A DNA stretch of 47,084 bases from contig BFEA01000052.1 in NCBI GenBank assembly GCA_003427395.1, forward strand, positions 981,854 through 1,028,937, read 5' to 3'. The DNA comes from Chara braunii (Eukaryota; Streptophyta; Charophyceae; Charales; Characeae). Each line of letters starts with the position of its first letter. Positions within the stretch are counted from its first letter, which is position 1. The notes beneath the pieces are model-generated. The model was not told the origin of the DNA. It ran no database searches and saw nothing but the letters and a program-made list of their open reading frames with translations. Shown piece after piece: positions 8,952 to 21,400 of the stretch. The position numbers and the translations under genes were made by a program.

Positions 8952-11900
8952 GTGGGACTGAGGGAGGGAGTGTACAAACGTAGAAGGACAGTGGAAACTT
9001 CTAAGAATAGGGAACCGAACTTTAGGGTTATGTCTTGGAACATTAATGGGATGGTACAAATCTTAGAAAATAAGGACAAGTGGGATAATGTAATGAGGTA
9101 CTCAAATTGGTTTGGGAAGACACCCCCAAATTTATTATGTTTGCAGGAAACTCGCCTTACGGATTCCTTAGAGCATCAGAATATTCAGCAGCGTATAGTA
9201 AAACACTTAAGGTGGGTTAAGGCAGGTTTTTGGGCGGTGGCCGACAGGTCACATTCAGTAGGCGTAGTAATTTTATTGAATAAAAGATCGGTGGCATCAG
9301 ATAGAATAATAGTTCAGGATGTCATACTAGATGAAAACGAGGGTAGGTGGATAAAGCTCAACTTTAACTTTCAGGAGGAGCAGTTTACACTCATTACAGT
9401 CTATTGTCCTAATGGAGGGCACCTGCAGTCCGAAATAATAGATTCTCTTCAAAACCGCATTGACCCATCAAGACATCTTATACTGGCTGGGGATTGGAAT
9501 GCAACTTTGGATCCTAGTAGGGACCGATTATTAGGTGGCAGGTAGGGTTAGGGGAAGGACTGATGTGGGACGAAGCCCTTCCTATTCATAATCTTATGGC
9601 GGCTAGGGACCTGGTGGATCCATTTACACTTCAACAGCCAGAAGGAAAACAATTCACATACTATAAAAGGAATCGTAGTCAACATATTTCAGCATCAAGG
9701 ATTGACTACTTCCTTATATCACAAGACACTGTGGGAACAGTACACTCAGCGGGAGTAGGGGACTTACCATACTGTACGTGTCTAGATCATAAACCCATAT
9801 TTCTTAACTTTATTATGGATAAACATGTTCACAGAGGTAGGAGTTTCTATAAGGTTAATAACTCGTTATTAAGAACTAAAGAATTGAAGGAAGCTGTTTT
9901 GAATGTGTGCCTAACACACAAACCGGTCACACAATCATTTGCGGACCTTACAGAAACCCTGTCAGCAGCAACGGTAGCAGTAGCGAGACAACTGGCAACA
10001 AGGCGGGCGGCAAGGGAATTGGAACTACAAAGGGCATTGCGTATAGCGGAAAGGAACCTAATTAATAACCCGCATTCAGAGATGTATGAGAAAATAATAG
10101 AAGCAGCAAGAAACAAATTGGGAGAGTGGGAGAGATGGAAGGCTAGAGGACTGCAAATGAGAGCGAGAGTGAAAGAATGGGAGGAAGGGGAAAGAATGGC
10201 GAAGTATTTCTTCCAAAAGATTAAAGCGAGAGGAAGAAACAAGCTAATAGAACAGTTGGAAGGTCCGCAAGGAATGGTCTCGGATCCGGAAGGGATGTTA
10301 TCAGTGGCCTGCGACTTTTTTAGTACTTTATACACCTCTAGGGAAGGTGACCATACTCCTAAACAACTGAAGGAGGTCAGAAATAAGTTTCTTTCATACC
10401 TAGAATGTACGGTGAAAAGGGACCATGCAGAAAAATTAGATGCCCCTCTCGTATTGGCCTATCCTGGGAGGAGAGTACGTACCCTTTCTCAATCAAGCCT
10501 GGCAGAAAGAAGGTTTGGGGTTAGAGTCGGCAACAGGCATAGTTACTCTGCAATATAAGAAGGGAGACCCGAGGGATATCAAAAATTACAGACCCATTAC
10601 ATTGTTGACTCTTACTCACAAGATTGTGGCTAAAGCACTAGCTAACCGCCTGAGGAAGGTTTCAGAAAGTTGTTTTCATCTGGATCAAACGGGATTTATA
10701 CCGCAAAGATTTATATTGGATAATGTTATGACTTTATCAGAATCAGTAAGGTATATTACTAATAGGAGGATAAACGCAGCAATTCTCTTTTTCGACTTTG
10801 AAAAAGCATATGATCAAGTCAACTGGAATTTCCTACAACAATGTATGGAGACAATGGGGGTGGGTCCTAACTTTCGTAAATGGATACGTGTACTTTATAA
10901 TGACGCACACGGGCAGGTCCAGGTTAATGGCCACATATCACATCAATATAAAATGACAAGGTCAGTAAGGCAAAGGGACCCTTTAGCGGCTCCTATTTTC
11001 TTGTTTATAATGAAAGCTATTGCCTCATTCCTCAGGAAAGACCCTTCGATCGACCGTCTGATTGCGGAGCCAGATCACCAGGGCCGAGTCATACATTTAC
11101 CGACAACGATATTATTTGCGGATGATCTGACAGTACTAATAAGAGCAACGGATTCTTCTTTTCAAGCCCTTACGAGAGCAATGGCGGCATTCCAGCTAGC
11201 ATCGGAAATGAGAATTAACTGGCAGAAGACGCTGGGGTGGTGGCTATCACATGATGACCAACAGTCATAGTATCACCCACAAAATTATGAAGGGATGACG
11301 TGGTTACCACAGGATCAGACATTGAGATATTTGGGTATTAGAATATCGGGTGAGGGTCCCCATCATTCTATGGCGCCAGAACACATGACAAAAATGTTAT
11401 TAAAGTTGGCGACGTGGTCAGAAATACATACCTCACTGTTCGGGAGGGCATTGGTCATAAATGCTTCCATCTTCTCTATGCTATGGTACGTGGGAACAAT
11501 ATGGTCACCACCAGCTGATACACTACAAAAGCTGAGGAAGGTGGCGGCAGCATAGCTATGGACAGCAAACCCTTCGAGACTCAACTTTATATCAAAGGTG
11601 GCATGGAACCAAGTTATCCAACCAAAGGATAAGGGAGGGTTAGGAGTCCTGGATCCAGGGCAGCAGATAAGGGCACTTCAAACTAAGTGGATCATAAAGC
11701 TGTTAACACAGCCTCACCTTCGATGGGTCCCATTGGTACTCGATCACATACGTCAGAAGGCAAGATATAAAACGCCATCCAATATGAAGGGTACATTTGG
11801 TTATTCTGCAAGGGTTGGACTAAGAAGGATAGAACTGGGGATCAAGTAGTAGACCAAAGAGTAACTAGGGGTACATATTGGGCTCAATTGTTCAAAATAT

Positions 11901-12747
11901 AGGCAGAGGTCTTCCCGACGAGAGTAGGAAAACCGAGGACGAAGGATGAGGTGCTCAGACAACCGCTATTTTGTAATCCGTGGTTAAAAGACTCTCAAGG
12001 CCATGGGGAAAGTGGTTAGAACATGGTGTATGGCAGGTGGGGGGATGGAAAACAGGTAGGGAGTTGAGAGAGGAAAGGAAAGGATGTCACAAACTAATGG
12101 AAAACCTGAATGACATTCTCATCTCCATCCCGGATGAGTGGATAACGATATTGAAGGAACCGGACAAATGGGGAGGGGGAGATTGGGCAACATTAACCTC
12201 TACCAATGAACCAGAGGCTGCCTTTTGTATACGAAAGGAGGTCGGACCTTTTAACCAATGAGTGGAAGCAGATATGTACACAATACTTTCTCCAGGACTC
12301 ATGGTCAGTAAGTTGGATAGGGATTCGCGGGTTCCGATAGTCATCAAGAAAAGCATCTTGAGAAAGATCAGAGTGGTGGAGAATGAAGATTTTACGATAT
12401 TTGAACCACTGACATCAATTAGGGATCTGGAAATCGATCCAGCAGAGTGGGCGTGGAAAATCAGGGGAAGTTCGTCAACAGTAAGTAGGAGAATCAATAT
12501 ACTTCAGTACACTACTAAAGTGGGCTACCGTCTGCGGGGGAGATCACGCCAGTTGGACCAGATTTTGGCAAGAAGATGGGAGAATAGAATGGATATACCT
12601 AGGGACCAGGTAGAAAAGTTACCATGGTCAACTTTGCACAGCATCAGACTACCTAGGGTTAGGAGTATGCAGTGGCTTATCTTTCACGTAGCACTCCCAG
12701 TCAATGTTTGGTTATTCAATAAGAGAATGAGGAGGATAAGGGGGTAA
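8952..12747 (+). pseudogene. LINE ORF2: endonuclease, reverse transcriptase, C-terminal segment
   Basis: ORF2 nicks target DNA and copies the element RNA at the nick. The apurinic-type endonuclease has MSWNINGM, LQETRL, LAGDWNATL, SRIDYFLIS and CLDHKPIF (about 9030-9800). The RT has YKKGDPRDIKNYRPITLL, LFFDFEKAYDQVNW and the catalytic LFADDLTVLI (about 10550-11140). The L1-type tail PKDKGGLGVLD (about 11620-11655) is followed by a zf-RVT-like end, LPWSTLHSIRLPRVRSMQWL (about 12615-12675). Defects are a frameshift near 9545, a frame change around 10450-10550, stops at about 11268 and 11553, a frame change before 11980, a stop at 12259-12261, and Gly to Arg in the conserved RQGxPL motif (here SVRQRDPLA). 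It is inactive. Confidence 0.9.
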
Positions 12748-13063
12748 TGAGACATAGGGGTGAAGTCGAAGTAGGAGACCTAAGGGTTAGCCTGGGTAAT
12801 GGGTAACCTCTTTCTTGCTGCTACGGTTATATCTGGCAGATCTAGTGAATAGATCTGAGAGGTAAGAGGGAAGCGTGGCAAGCTGACAGTCCATCCTCCA
12901 GCAGTCTGGAGTAATCACTGCTGTTCGGGGTCCTTCGGCCAGACGGGAGGAAGCGTGTGTGTTTATTGGTTGTATTGTTTATTCTGACTTGCCGGTGGAA
13001 TAGGAACCGGACTGATGCTCCCCAGAATGGATAGGAGCCAGGACCATAAGGCCCTGTTTTTGG

Positions 13064-13094
<31 letters not shown>
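13064..13094 (+). repeat. LINE poly(A) tail (31 nt)
   Basis: A31 directly follows the family 3'-end motif TGATGCTCCCCAGAATGG...GGAGCC (13014-13038). The candidate target-site duplication begins at the next base. Confidence 0.65.
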
Positions 13095-13096
<2 letters not shown>

Positions 13097-13111
13097 ATGC
13101 CTGCCGCCTGG

Positions 13112-13912
13112 TCATTATCTCTGCATCTGGATTGAAAGTTGCCCCAGATACAGCTATAATGACTGGGCGTTCCATTCGGGTGAAGACAGCAGTACAGGAC
13201 GCCCTAGAGATGATGAGAAAGGTGGCTGGCCAATCATGGTCTCTACTCCTCTCCCATGGTGGCATGCATGGAATGAAGAGCAGTTTCCTGTAGTTCGTAC
13301 AAGACTCTGCAAAAACTGTCTGTCTGTCATCTTCTGTAAGTGAACGCCCCTGGATGAAAAACGACTGCACGATGAAAAGACGTCCGGTACACAAGAAAAG
13401 AGGAAAGGGGAACTGCTGCTGTGTAGATGGTGTACATGATTGGAACATTTCCTGCATTCCTCCCTCCCTCCCTGCCCTCCATTTCTGCTTAAGCTTCATC
13501 GCGCCGAAAATGGATCGGGGATGAAGTTGTTCACCGGAGCGATGAGAGACCCCTCCGTCACTGGGCACTGTGGGCAGGCAACAAAGCTAAATAGGAGAAC
13601 AACTTACCATGTACATGCCATGAGGGATATATTCATGGTGTGGATGTTGTACACAATTCCGACGTATTCGGTAGTGCTTCCTTCGCTCCTCCGGAGCCCT
13701 TTCTCCTTGCAGGTCACAGAATCTCAAAACTGAGAAAACTCTTGATGAGATGACAATTTGATGCCAATTGATTTATGAATGATTTTGTCGCAAAGGGGGT
13801 CCACCAAGCCGTTGAAAAACCTCAGCAGAACCCATGACGGTGAGACGGTTGAACCACCCACGCAAAATCTATCAGCTGGTGCCACAAAGAAGAAGGAAAG
13901 AGTGAACCTACT
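13112..13912. other. Intergenic, no gene recognised
   Basis: A minus-strand frame of 201 codons crosses 12963-13568, but part of it is the reverse complement of the A tail (poly-Phe) and the rest matches nothing I know. No splice-site pattern or RNA gene stands out. Two AATAAA hexamers on the minus strand (about 12961-12982) could serve as polyadenylation signals for leftward transcripts, but they lie 2.5 kb past the giant gene's stop. Confidence 0.4.
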
Positions 13913-14111
13913 GAGTGGAGTTATGGGACCAATTGGCCTAGCTCAGTTGGTACAACCAATGAACTGTTGAAATACAGACCCCAGTTCGAATCTAGATGCA
14001 GGCAGAGGAACATAATAAGGTAGTACCGAATTTTACCTAGGGCCGGTCAGGTCAATGATGATAACTTGAGGCCGATGCGCTTTTAAGTGAGAAAAAAAAG
14101 AGTGGACTTAT
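13913..14111 (+). mobile_element. tRNA-derived SINE with target-site duplication
   Basis: The 175-bp body (13925-14099) has a polymerase III A box TAGCTCAGTTGG (13939-13950) and a B box GTTCGAATCT (13984-13993) at tRNA-like spacing. A non-tRNA 3' part ends in A8 (14092-14099). It is flanked by GAGTGGAGTTAT (13913-13924) and GAGTGGACTTAT (14100-14111), 11 of 12 identical, which is a target-site duplication. The tRNA-like head keeps D- and T-arm signals but not a clean anticodon stem, so it is a SINE and not a functional tRNA. It would be mobilised in trans by a LINE with an A-tailed 3' end. Confidence 0.85.
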
Positions 14112-14639
14112 TGATCATCTCACCCCATGATTGCCATTCTTGCTCCCTCTGATCCGTACAACTCCAGAGAAGGGCATCCATCCCATATCCAACTCTACGT
14201 CCAGAAGGAGCGCCAGATGATCGATACACCCCCAAAGGAACAGAGCAAGTAAGCCCACCCCTCCGCAGTTAATAAACACAATCCTGAAAACAAGCAGTGA
14301 GAATAATTCCACTTACAGATGAGTGAAATGCACTCCAACACAGGTAGGCAAATGTGGCACATGCCTATCCAACATAACACGGTAGCTGACACACTGCATT
14401 GGCTTAAACCACCAGTACGTCGCCACGTCGTTTGTACGAGGGGGAACTCCCCTGCACACCAAGCTTCGCCGAAACGTTAGCATGGCATTTTTGGTTTTGC
14501 TGTGGCTGGCGGCGGCTGGCACTGCCAGCCATTTTGGTCCCCTTGCCCCGAGCCTTGGAATTTTTTCGGAGAGAGACTGTCGTTGTTCTCAGGTTGCCTG
14601 GGTCCGTGTACTGGTGGTTTATCAGGAATGGTAACTGTA
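14112..14639. other. Intergenic, downstream flank of the giant gene
   Basis: No gene is recognised. A short near-perfect palindrome GGCTGGCACTGCCAGCC lies near 14513-14529. Part of the stretch may be 3' UTR of the leftward giant gene. Confidence 0.35.
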
Positions 14640-15250
14640 TGCCCTGGTAACTTCACAGCACAGTAACTACTACAAAGTTACAAACACACTAGGAACTGCA
14701 CGATCTGGTAAGAGCAAGTCCAGAACCTGCATAGCTGAATACGTACACAACCTGGTAAAACAGCACAATAATAACTGCACAACCTGGTAACAGCAAAGAC
14801 CAGCGTGTGCACAGCACAGTAACTGCACAACCTGGTAACAGCAAGACCAGCGGGTGCAGCACAGTAACTGCACAACCTGGTAACAGCAAGACCAGCGGGT
14901 GCACAGCACAGTAACTGCAGCACAATGACTGGACAACCTGGTGACAGCGCAGTAACTGCAGCACAATAACTGCACAACCTGGTGACAGGACAGTAACTGC
15001 AGCACAATAACTGCACAACCTGGTGACAGCACAGTAACTGCAGCACAATAACTTCACAACCTGGTGACAGGACAGTAATTGCACAAACCTGGTCACAGCG
15101 CAATAACTGCACAAGCTGGTAACAGCAAGACCGGGGTGTGCACAGCTCAGTAACTGCACAACCTGGTAACACAGCAAAATGAGTGCACGACCTGGTAACA
15201 GTGCAATAAGTGCACAAAACCTGGTGACAGCTCAGTAACTACACAACCTG
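14640..15250 (-). repeat. Minisatellite downstream of the giant gene, open in three frames
   Basis: About 14 copies of a core close to GCACAACCTGGTAACAGC occur at spacings of roughly 35-58 bp. Two spacer types are present: AAGACCAGCGGGTGCACAGC, and GACAGCACAGTAACTGCAGC (plus-strand reading). On the minus strand all three frames are open over much of the array (frames ending at 14670, 14678 and 14689) and read Cys/Leu/Val-rich repeats such as LCSYCAVTR. A unit length that is not a multiple of three lets every frame cycle through the same stop-free phases. It starts about 210 bp past the giant gene's stop and is most simply 3' UTR or intergenic. Coding function is unproven. Confidence 0.75.
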
Positions 15251-15457
15251 GTTAAACTAAAGTGAGGAGAAAATGCACAGCCCAGCCCCCAGCCGGTGCA
15301 TGATAACGTTGACAGGAGCATCGAAAACCTGTACCTGCGACGAGATGCTAAACTCCAGGACGCGGACAGCTGCAAAACCCAGACGTGATGAGCTGGGGCA
15401 TCAACAGGCAGAGTAGCTGCACAAACTGAGTCGTAGGGGCTGCTGCAAAGAACCCCC

Positions 15458-18400
15458 TCAGGAGAGTAACTTTCGCTCGGCCTCCTTCTCCGGCGAGGCA
15501 GGAGTCTGGGGTGGTTCTACTTCTGGTTGAGGGGTGCCCTCCTCCTCGAGGGCAGCAGTTGTGCGGACACTTCCTGCTGCAGGCGCACGGATTACTCCTC
15601 CTGGGTTGCCAAGTAGACCCTGTACCTCCAGAGTCTCTTGGTTATCTGAAGCCTCAAGCATTTCTGCCATCTTTCTCTCCTTTCTCCTCTTCCACCACAG
15701 GAGCAGAAGCAGCAGCAGCAGACAGAGCAGTGGTAGAAGCAGCCCAAGGACCAACCCCAGAATCAACCCGAGGTTAGGTCCGGGGCCAGCATTAAATGGT
15801 GCAAAATCACCGAATCTCGTGGTCTTACAAACAGTCACCGTGTCGTTTGACAGGCTCTTAATCACGGAAACACCTTTTGTGGTCCAGCGTCCATCCTTTT
15901 CATCAAACACGTAACAGTACTGGCGCTTGTGTCGTGGCTTGGTGTGCTGAAGACGGATGATGATGTCTCGCCCTGACGGAACCTTTACGGAGAGTTTCTT
16001 CCTTCGAGATCTCTGGCCAGCTGGACCAGGGGCCCCATCGTAGGCATGAAGACCCACCACCCAACCTGATGGCTGCCGTCGATTCTTCCCAAAGTCGGAA
16101 GGGTTGAAGTCACGAAACACTCGATGAACAAGTGCAATGACTGGTGACGCACCGGAAACCTGCAGCCCAGGAGGGATCTTGAACTGGTCAGTCTCGATAC
16201 CTACGGCAATGAACCACTTCAATCTCATTTTCGTGCCGCGGGCCACGTACAGAACTTCTGAATCAGCGAAGTCATCAGGAGTAAACACCGTCATTCCTAT
16301 CGATGGGCTCATTCCCACAGAGATGGCTGCCCTGTTAATGAGATCTGATAGTGTCCGGTAAGTACGTCCGGTGAGGACAGGAGGGGACATTTTAGAGGCA
16401 AGAACCCGCTGCCTTCGCTGAAAGACACCCGGCACACCTGCAGTGGACGATGAGTTGATGATAATCCCTTCCACGGGAACTTCTCCTGAACCACCACCGC
16501 CACCGTCACCACCTACTCTTGCTGCTGCTTGCCCATCTTCAGTTGGTGCTATGGGCATTCTCCTCGGCACTACCGCCCGAGAGGCTGCCAGAAACAGCTT
16601 ACTGATGATGCGAGTGACCTCGTCTCCTTCGTCTTCATCGATTTGCTCACGCAACACCGATCCCAGCCAAGCAGTTACATCATCAAAAAGGGTGCTTGCA
16701 ACCTCCTTCTTAGGCCCCAAGGCACTTCCCACCACAAACAGATAAGGAAGAAGGATATCTGAGGAGAGCTGCTTCTTAGCGATGAATGGCTCAAGGAGTG
16801 CAATTCGCCACTTCATTCTCTCTTGCATGGAGCCATACTCTGGGTGGTTATCAAGAGCAAACCCTAGAGACACTGCCAGCTCGAAAGCATCATCCAGACT
16901 GCCATTGGTAAGGAACTGTGCTATGCTGGGGATGCGTGAGTCCAGCCTTGCTCGGAATTTCACTTCGTCCATGCAGCAGGGGTCGGACTGCTTTATATCA
17001 ACAGGGAATGACGTAGAAGCATAGGTGCCAATGGCATCGAATGCCTTTATCTGGACACTCTTGGTTGCTGGGACCCATATCGCTCTCTTGCGGAGGGGAG
17101 TCCGGCGAGACAGTGGTTTCCAGCCCCATGTTTCACTCACAAACCCATACTGGTGAATGATACGGACATCTGGATCCCGCCACTTGGACGTTTGGATCGT
17201 GAACTTGACGTCTGTCTCCGTTCCTGATGTGGGGATGGCGACCAATGTGCCCCTCGAGGGAGGCATGTTGATCACCAGCACCGACTTCACCACTGACACT
17301 TTGTTTGTGTTGTTTGTGGCCGTGTCCTTGACCGTGACTGTGACAACATAGCGGCCTGGTAGCAATTTGTTGGAGGCGAACTGTAGCTGTGGCAGAGTTG
17401 GTGCTGTGAGTATTACCTCTCGTGACCTCCTCAGTTTCTCTCTCTCCGACTCGTCTGTAATGGGCATGGTACACTCAGGCATAAGCAGTGGTCTGCAGGT
17501 GCCATCCTCCAAGTCCCCAGTTACGGCATCAACCTCCCATGAAAAGGTCAAGGAGTCTATGTCCCCAGGTCCGGCAGAAGGAGCACTCTGCAGTGCATCG
17601 ACCAGCATCTTTCTCTGGGGATTGGCTTTATAATTCAGCGGATAGGTGTTCACTTCCACCAGAGGTATACCAGGCTCTACAATGTTCAGGATTACCCAGG
17701 TTTCATCGAATCTTTCATCAAGCTCATCCTGGCTGTAAGTAAGGACAGAGATGTTGTATTGACCAACAGGCAAGGTGTTTGCCGCAAAGGTGAGAGACAC
17801 GCCAGTAGTTGTCTCCACGTCAATGGGGTAGTCGCCTTCATTGCGGACATCTTCAGGAATATGGAATTCACAGCCAGCATCACTCGGTCTGACAAGGCAG
17901 GTCCACTCATGGGCAAGGCCTGGCCCAGGGTATTGAGTGGATGCTGAGCGGTCCACAGATCTGGAAGCGTTAAGCTGAAGCTCTTTGTCGCTGGGCCATG
18001 TTCGCTCCCACCCGCCAAGGATGTAAGCAACCAGAGGGAGCAGGGTCACTTGTACAGTTATATTGTCGTAGCTCCAGGAGCAGATGTTGCCGTCTGTGCA
18101 CGCCGTTACGTTGACCAGCACGTTATAATCCCAATAAGGTCTAAGTGCTCCTGCACTAATGGTCACGGCGGAGGATTGAGTATCACTGTCAAAGCCAGCG
18201 AGCTGTCGAGTTGTCTCTTTCCATGAATAGGAGATTCTCGTCATGGGCGCACTGCTACAAGGGTTGGATTTAACGATTACAGGCAGGTCAAGCTGCTCGT
18301 ATTGCTCCTGACTGACTAAGAATGGGCTGTCCACTTGGACAAGAGGCAGGGTTGCGTTCAACTTGTTCACGACAGCTGCGGATGCTACACTAAACAGTCT

Positions 18401-21400
18401 GAAGAAGTTTATGGTTTTCAGTCGGAAGACAAAGTCTCCTTGTGGCGGCAGCTCCTTGGGTCGGAACACAATTCTAGGTCCTCGAGACCTCCGGACTTTC
18501 CTGAAGAACTCAAACCCGATGGGGTCGAAGAAGGTGACACCAATGCCCCTGACTCGCCACCGATACTGGAGCGGCTGACCAAGACCTCCTTTTGAGACTG
18601 TACCATCAACAGTCAATGGCTGGCAAGCCCCAACTCGACTCCCTCGCGGATAGACCTTTGCCCATGGTCTCCGTGGCGATTCAGGCATCTTGGGAAGCAG
18701 ATCCATCATCCCTAGGATGACGGCTCCTTGCTTCAAATATACTGTCACCCCCTGTTTGATTGTCAGCAGCGTACCAGGGAAGACTGAGTGATTGCTGCCA
18801 AGAATGATGTGGAACTCTTTTACTGTTCTCCACTCACATAAGGCGCCCTTGCCAAGAAGTGCAACCGTGGCCACAGTGAGAAGTTCGTTGCAATCCCTGG
18901 TATATCCTGGAGACCCCTTCAGTTCCATACCGCGCATGTTCGTAGCAGCTTCGTACCTAGTGACGAGTTTCCTCCCGTTGTTTGTGTACTGCATGACAAT
19001 CATTGGGTATGGATAGATGAATATATCTGACAACGTGGACACCTGAACTTCCTGACCGCCAATCTCTGTCGCAACGATCGTCAGATTGTCCGATGAGCCT
19101 TTACCAGCTGAGGAGTAATAGTAAATCTGTGTCAAGAACTCGTCGATGTCATCCACATCACCAGCAGTCGATAGAAACGGCGTAGCGCTGTCAATGATAG
19201 CCTTGCTGTCGAACTTGACCGAAGAAAGCTTGCCAACCTCAACCTGCAGAGTGAGAGTGTACCCTGTCACGTTGTACTCAAATGCGTCTGGATCATCAAA
19301 GCCAAGTCCAACAAGACGTGCAGTACGCCTGAAGATGCCGTGTTCTCGGGGAGCCATGATGCGTGGTGGGTCGTTGACAGGTATGACGGTCAGGGTGACC
19401 CGACCCACATTCGAGTAAATGTCGAACTGGTTTTGGGCGCGATACGTGAAACCGTCCAACAATTCCAGGGATGGGCCAGAGTTCCAGTCTTCTTCGGGCA
19501 AGTACCTGACAACAAGCCGGAAGTCGTCATCCGGGAGGACAAACAGTGGGGCACTGAGCGCCCCGTTCAATGTTCCATGTTCTGGAAACTCAAGGATTTC
19601 CACCACGAGGTAATCCCCTGCCTCGTCCCTAACATCCAGCACGATGTCAATGGGTGTGTCTTCCAATCCTGATTCCCATTGATCCACATTGGCGTAGGGG
19701 ATGTTTCGGCTGGTCACCATGTAGACATTGACCTGAGCTGGGGCAGACACAGCTCTCGCATCAGTCACCGTGTACGAGAATGTGTCAAATGGAGGAAGGA
19801 GACCGCCCCAGCGAGACCATGACCTGCTTCGCGGCTGCTGGTCGATGGTAAAGTTGGTGACAGTGTAGAGCAACATCGTTGCCCACAAAGGACGAGGAGC
19901 CTTGCGGAATCGCCTCCCTCGCACAAAACCCTTGGCCTTGAGCCCTCCAATCGTATCGTTTGGCGCTAGGGAGTAGCCTGTGAAATCCGTGGCGTCAAGG
20001 GCTTCAAGAAGCGAGCGGCCGGTTACTGCTTGTTCGGCTGCAGCCCACCACTGCTGGAGAGACCAGTCCTCCCACACCTCGGCCCGCCCTTCCTCAAAGG
20101 TTGGTCCATCCAATGACGTATCATTGTACTCAACCCCTTTGCCGAACCGGAAGATCTCATGTATCATTCCCTTCTTGGGCATCTGCAAGAGAACATAGTT
20201 GATTCCAGCTTTTCGTTTGACCGCCATGAGCTGTGCTAGGCCCCAGTGGATGACATTCTTCTGCAGCTTGATTCTGGCCGTCAGATTAACACTTGAAGAA
20301 ACCCAAGGGTTATTCCCTCGACATGTTGATGTGACGATCCTATCCGACCGCTTAGTGCCAACAACTTGTCCAGCAAATGGGCTCACTTCATCTCCTTCTG
20401 ACTCATCCAGTTTCCACTGCCCGATGAGCTTCAGACCAGGGTCTGAAGCATTGGGTGTTCTTCGCCCAAGCCAATCCAATACTATTTTCCCCTCATCAAG
20501 CTCTTTCCCATAGAGACGCAGCTCATCAATTGTTCCTTTGAAGATGGATGGACGGGACGCAGTATAATCAGCCCCAATTGTGATCCTGTCTGTTACGTTC
20601 TTTGGATTCACACTCGTCCAGTCCACTGTGGAGCGGCCCCTCCCAACCAACCTTCCATCCACATATAGGCTGGCCATTCCCAGTTCTGCATTGTAGGTCC
20701 CAATCACCCTATGCCATACCCGATCGGCATGGCTTTGTGTGCTTACTGCAGCAACCATGGCATCCCATGTGCTATCGAGGCCTACGTAGAACCCAAGCTT
20801 GGATTCCGGAGACCATTGGAGGGAGAACGACCCTACGTCATCCTCATGTCCACCATACATACCACCCTTGCTGATGAGCACGCCTGTCGTGTTGTGCACA
20901 TCAAAAGCCACAAAGAACAATTCCACAGAGAAAGAGCCATTCGGGTAGTTCAAGCGATCGAGGACCAAGTGGAGGTCCCCACAGCCAAACTTGAGGGCAT
21001 ACCCCCCGTGCCCGGCAACTGGAGCCTCCACAACGACCGAGCTGTCTGCTCCTCCGGGACCTCCTTCTCCCTCCTTGAGGTGGTCAAAGGATTCATCGTA
21101 CGAGACGTTCATGACGAGGTCAGTTAGCGGTTGACGGTGCATTACCCATCGCACCTCTGTCGTGTTCAAAGTGTAGTCCCAAACTCTGACGTTGTCGAGT
21201 TCAGCTGTGAATCCGGGAATGGTTGTCAGCCCTAGACGTACATAACTCTCTGAGAACCGAAGAAGCTCGCCAGGGTTGGGTAGACGGGCGCATTGCGTGA
21301 GCGACATGGGCACATCCATCCGACCATCATAGTAGAATGTCAGCACCTGTTCGTCACCAGACCAGGATACGGCTACGTGATGCCACTGATCATCAAGAAG

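Larger units (their letters stand above)
4219..13094 (+). mobile_element. Degenerate L1-type LINE retrotransposon
   Basis: This is a non-LTR retrotransposon with a CCHC ORF1, an AP-endonuclease plus reverse transcriptase ORF2, and a zf-RVT-like C-terminal segment as in plant L1 elements. It ends in a 31-nt A tail (13064-13094). GAATGCCTGCCGCCTGG directly follows the tail (13095-13111) and GAATGCCCGCCGCCTAG occurs at 4202-4218. The two differ only by two transitions and may be an aged target-site duplication. If so, the element is about 8.9 kb and the tandem repeats at 4.3-5.1 kb are its 5' region. The coding core (5966-12747) is certain; the outer limits are inferred. Multiple frameshifts and stops make it inactive. 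Confidence 0.7.

Noticed and set aside
12963-13568. 201-codon minus-strand ORF as a gene
   Set aside because: Part of it is the reverse complement of the LINE poly(A) tail (poly-Phe), and the rest has no family signature.
13931-14005. Functional tRNA gene
   Set aside because: A and B boxes are good, but the anticodon arm does not fold cleanly, and an A tail plus target-site duplication show it is a SINE.
14513-14529. Palindrome GGCTGGCACTGCCAGCC as a terminator or regulatory hairpin
   Set aside because: Isolated, short, and with no supporting context in a eukaryotic intergenic region.
14670-15217. Cys-rich minus-strand proteins of 120-179 residues
   Set aside because: All three frames of a minisatellite are open; this follows from repeat structure, not from coding selection.
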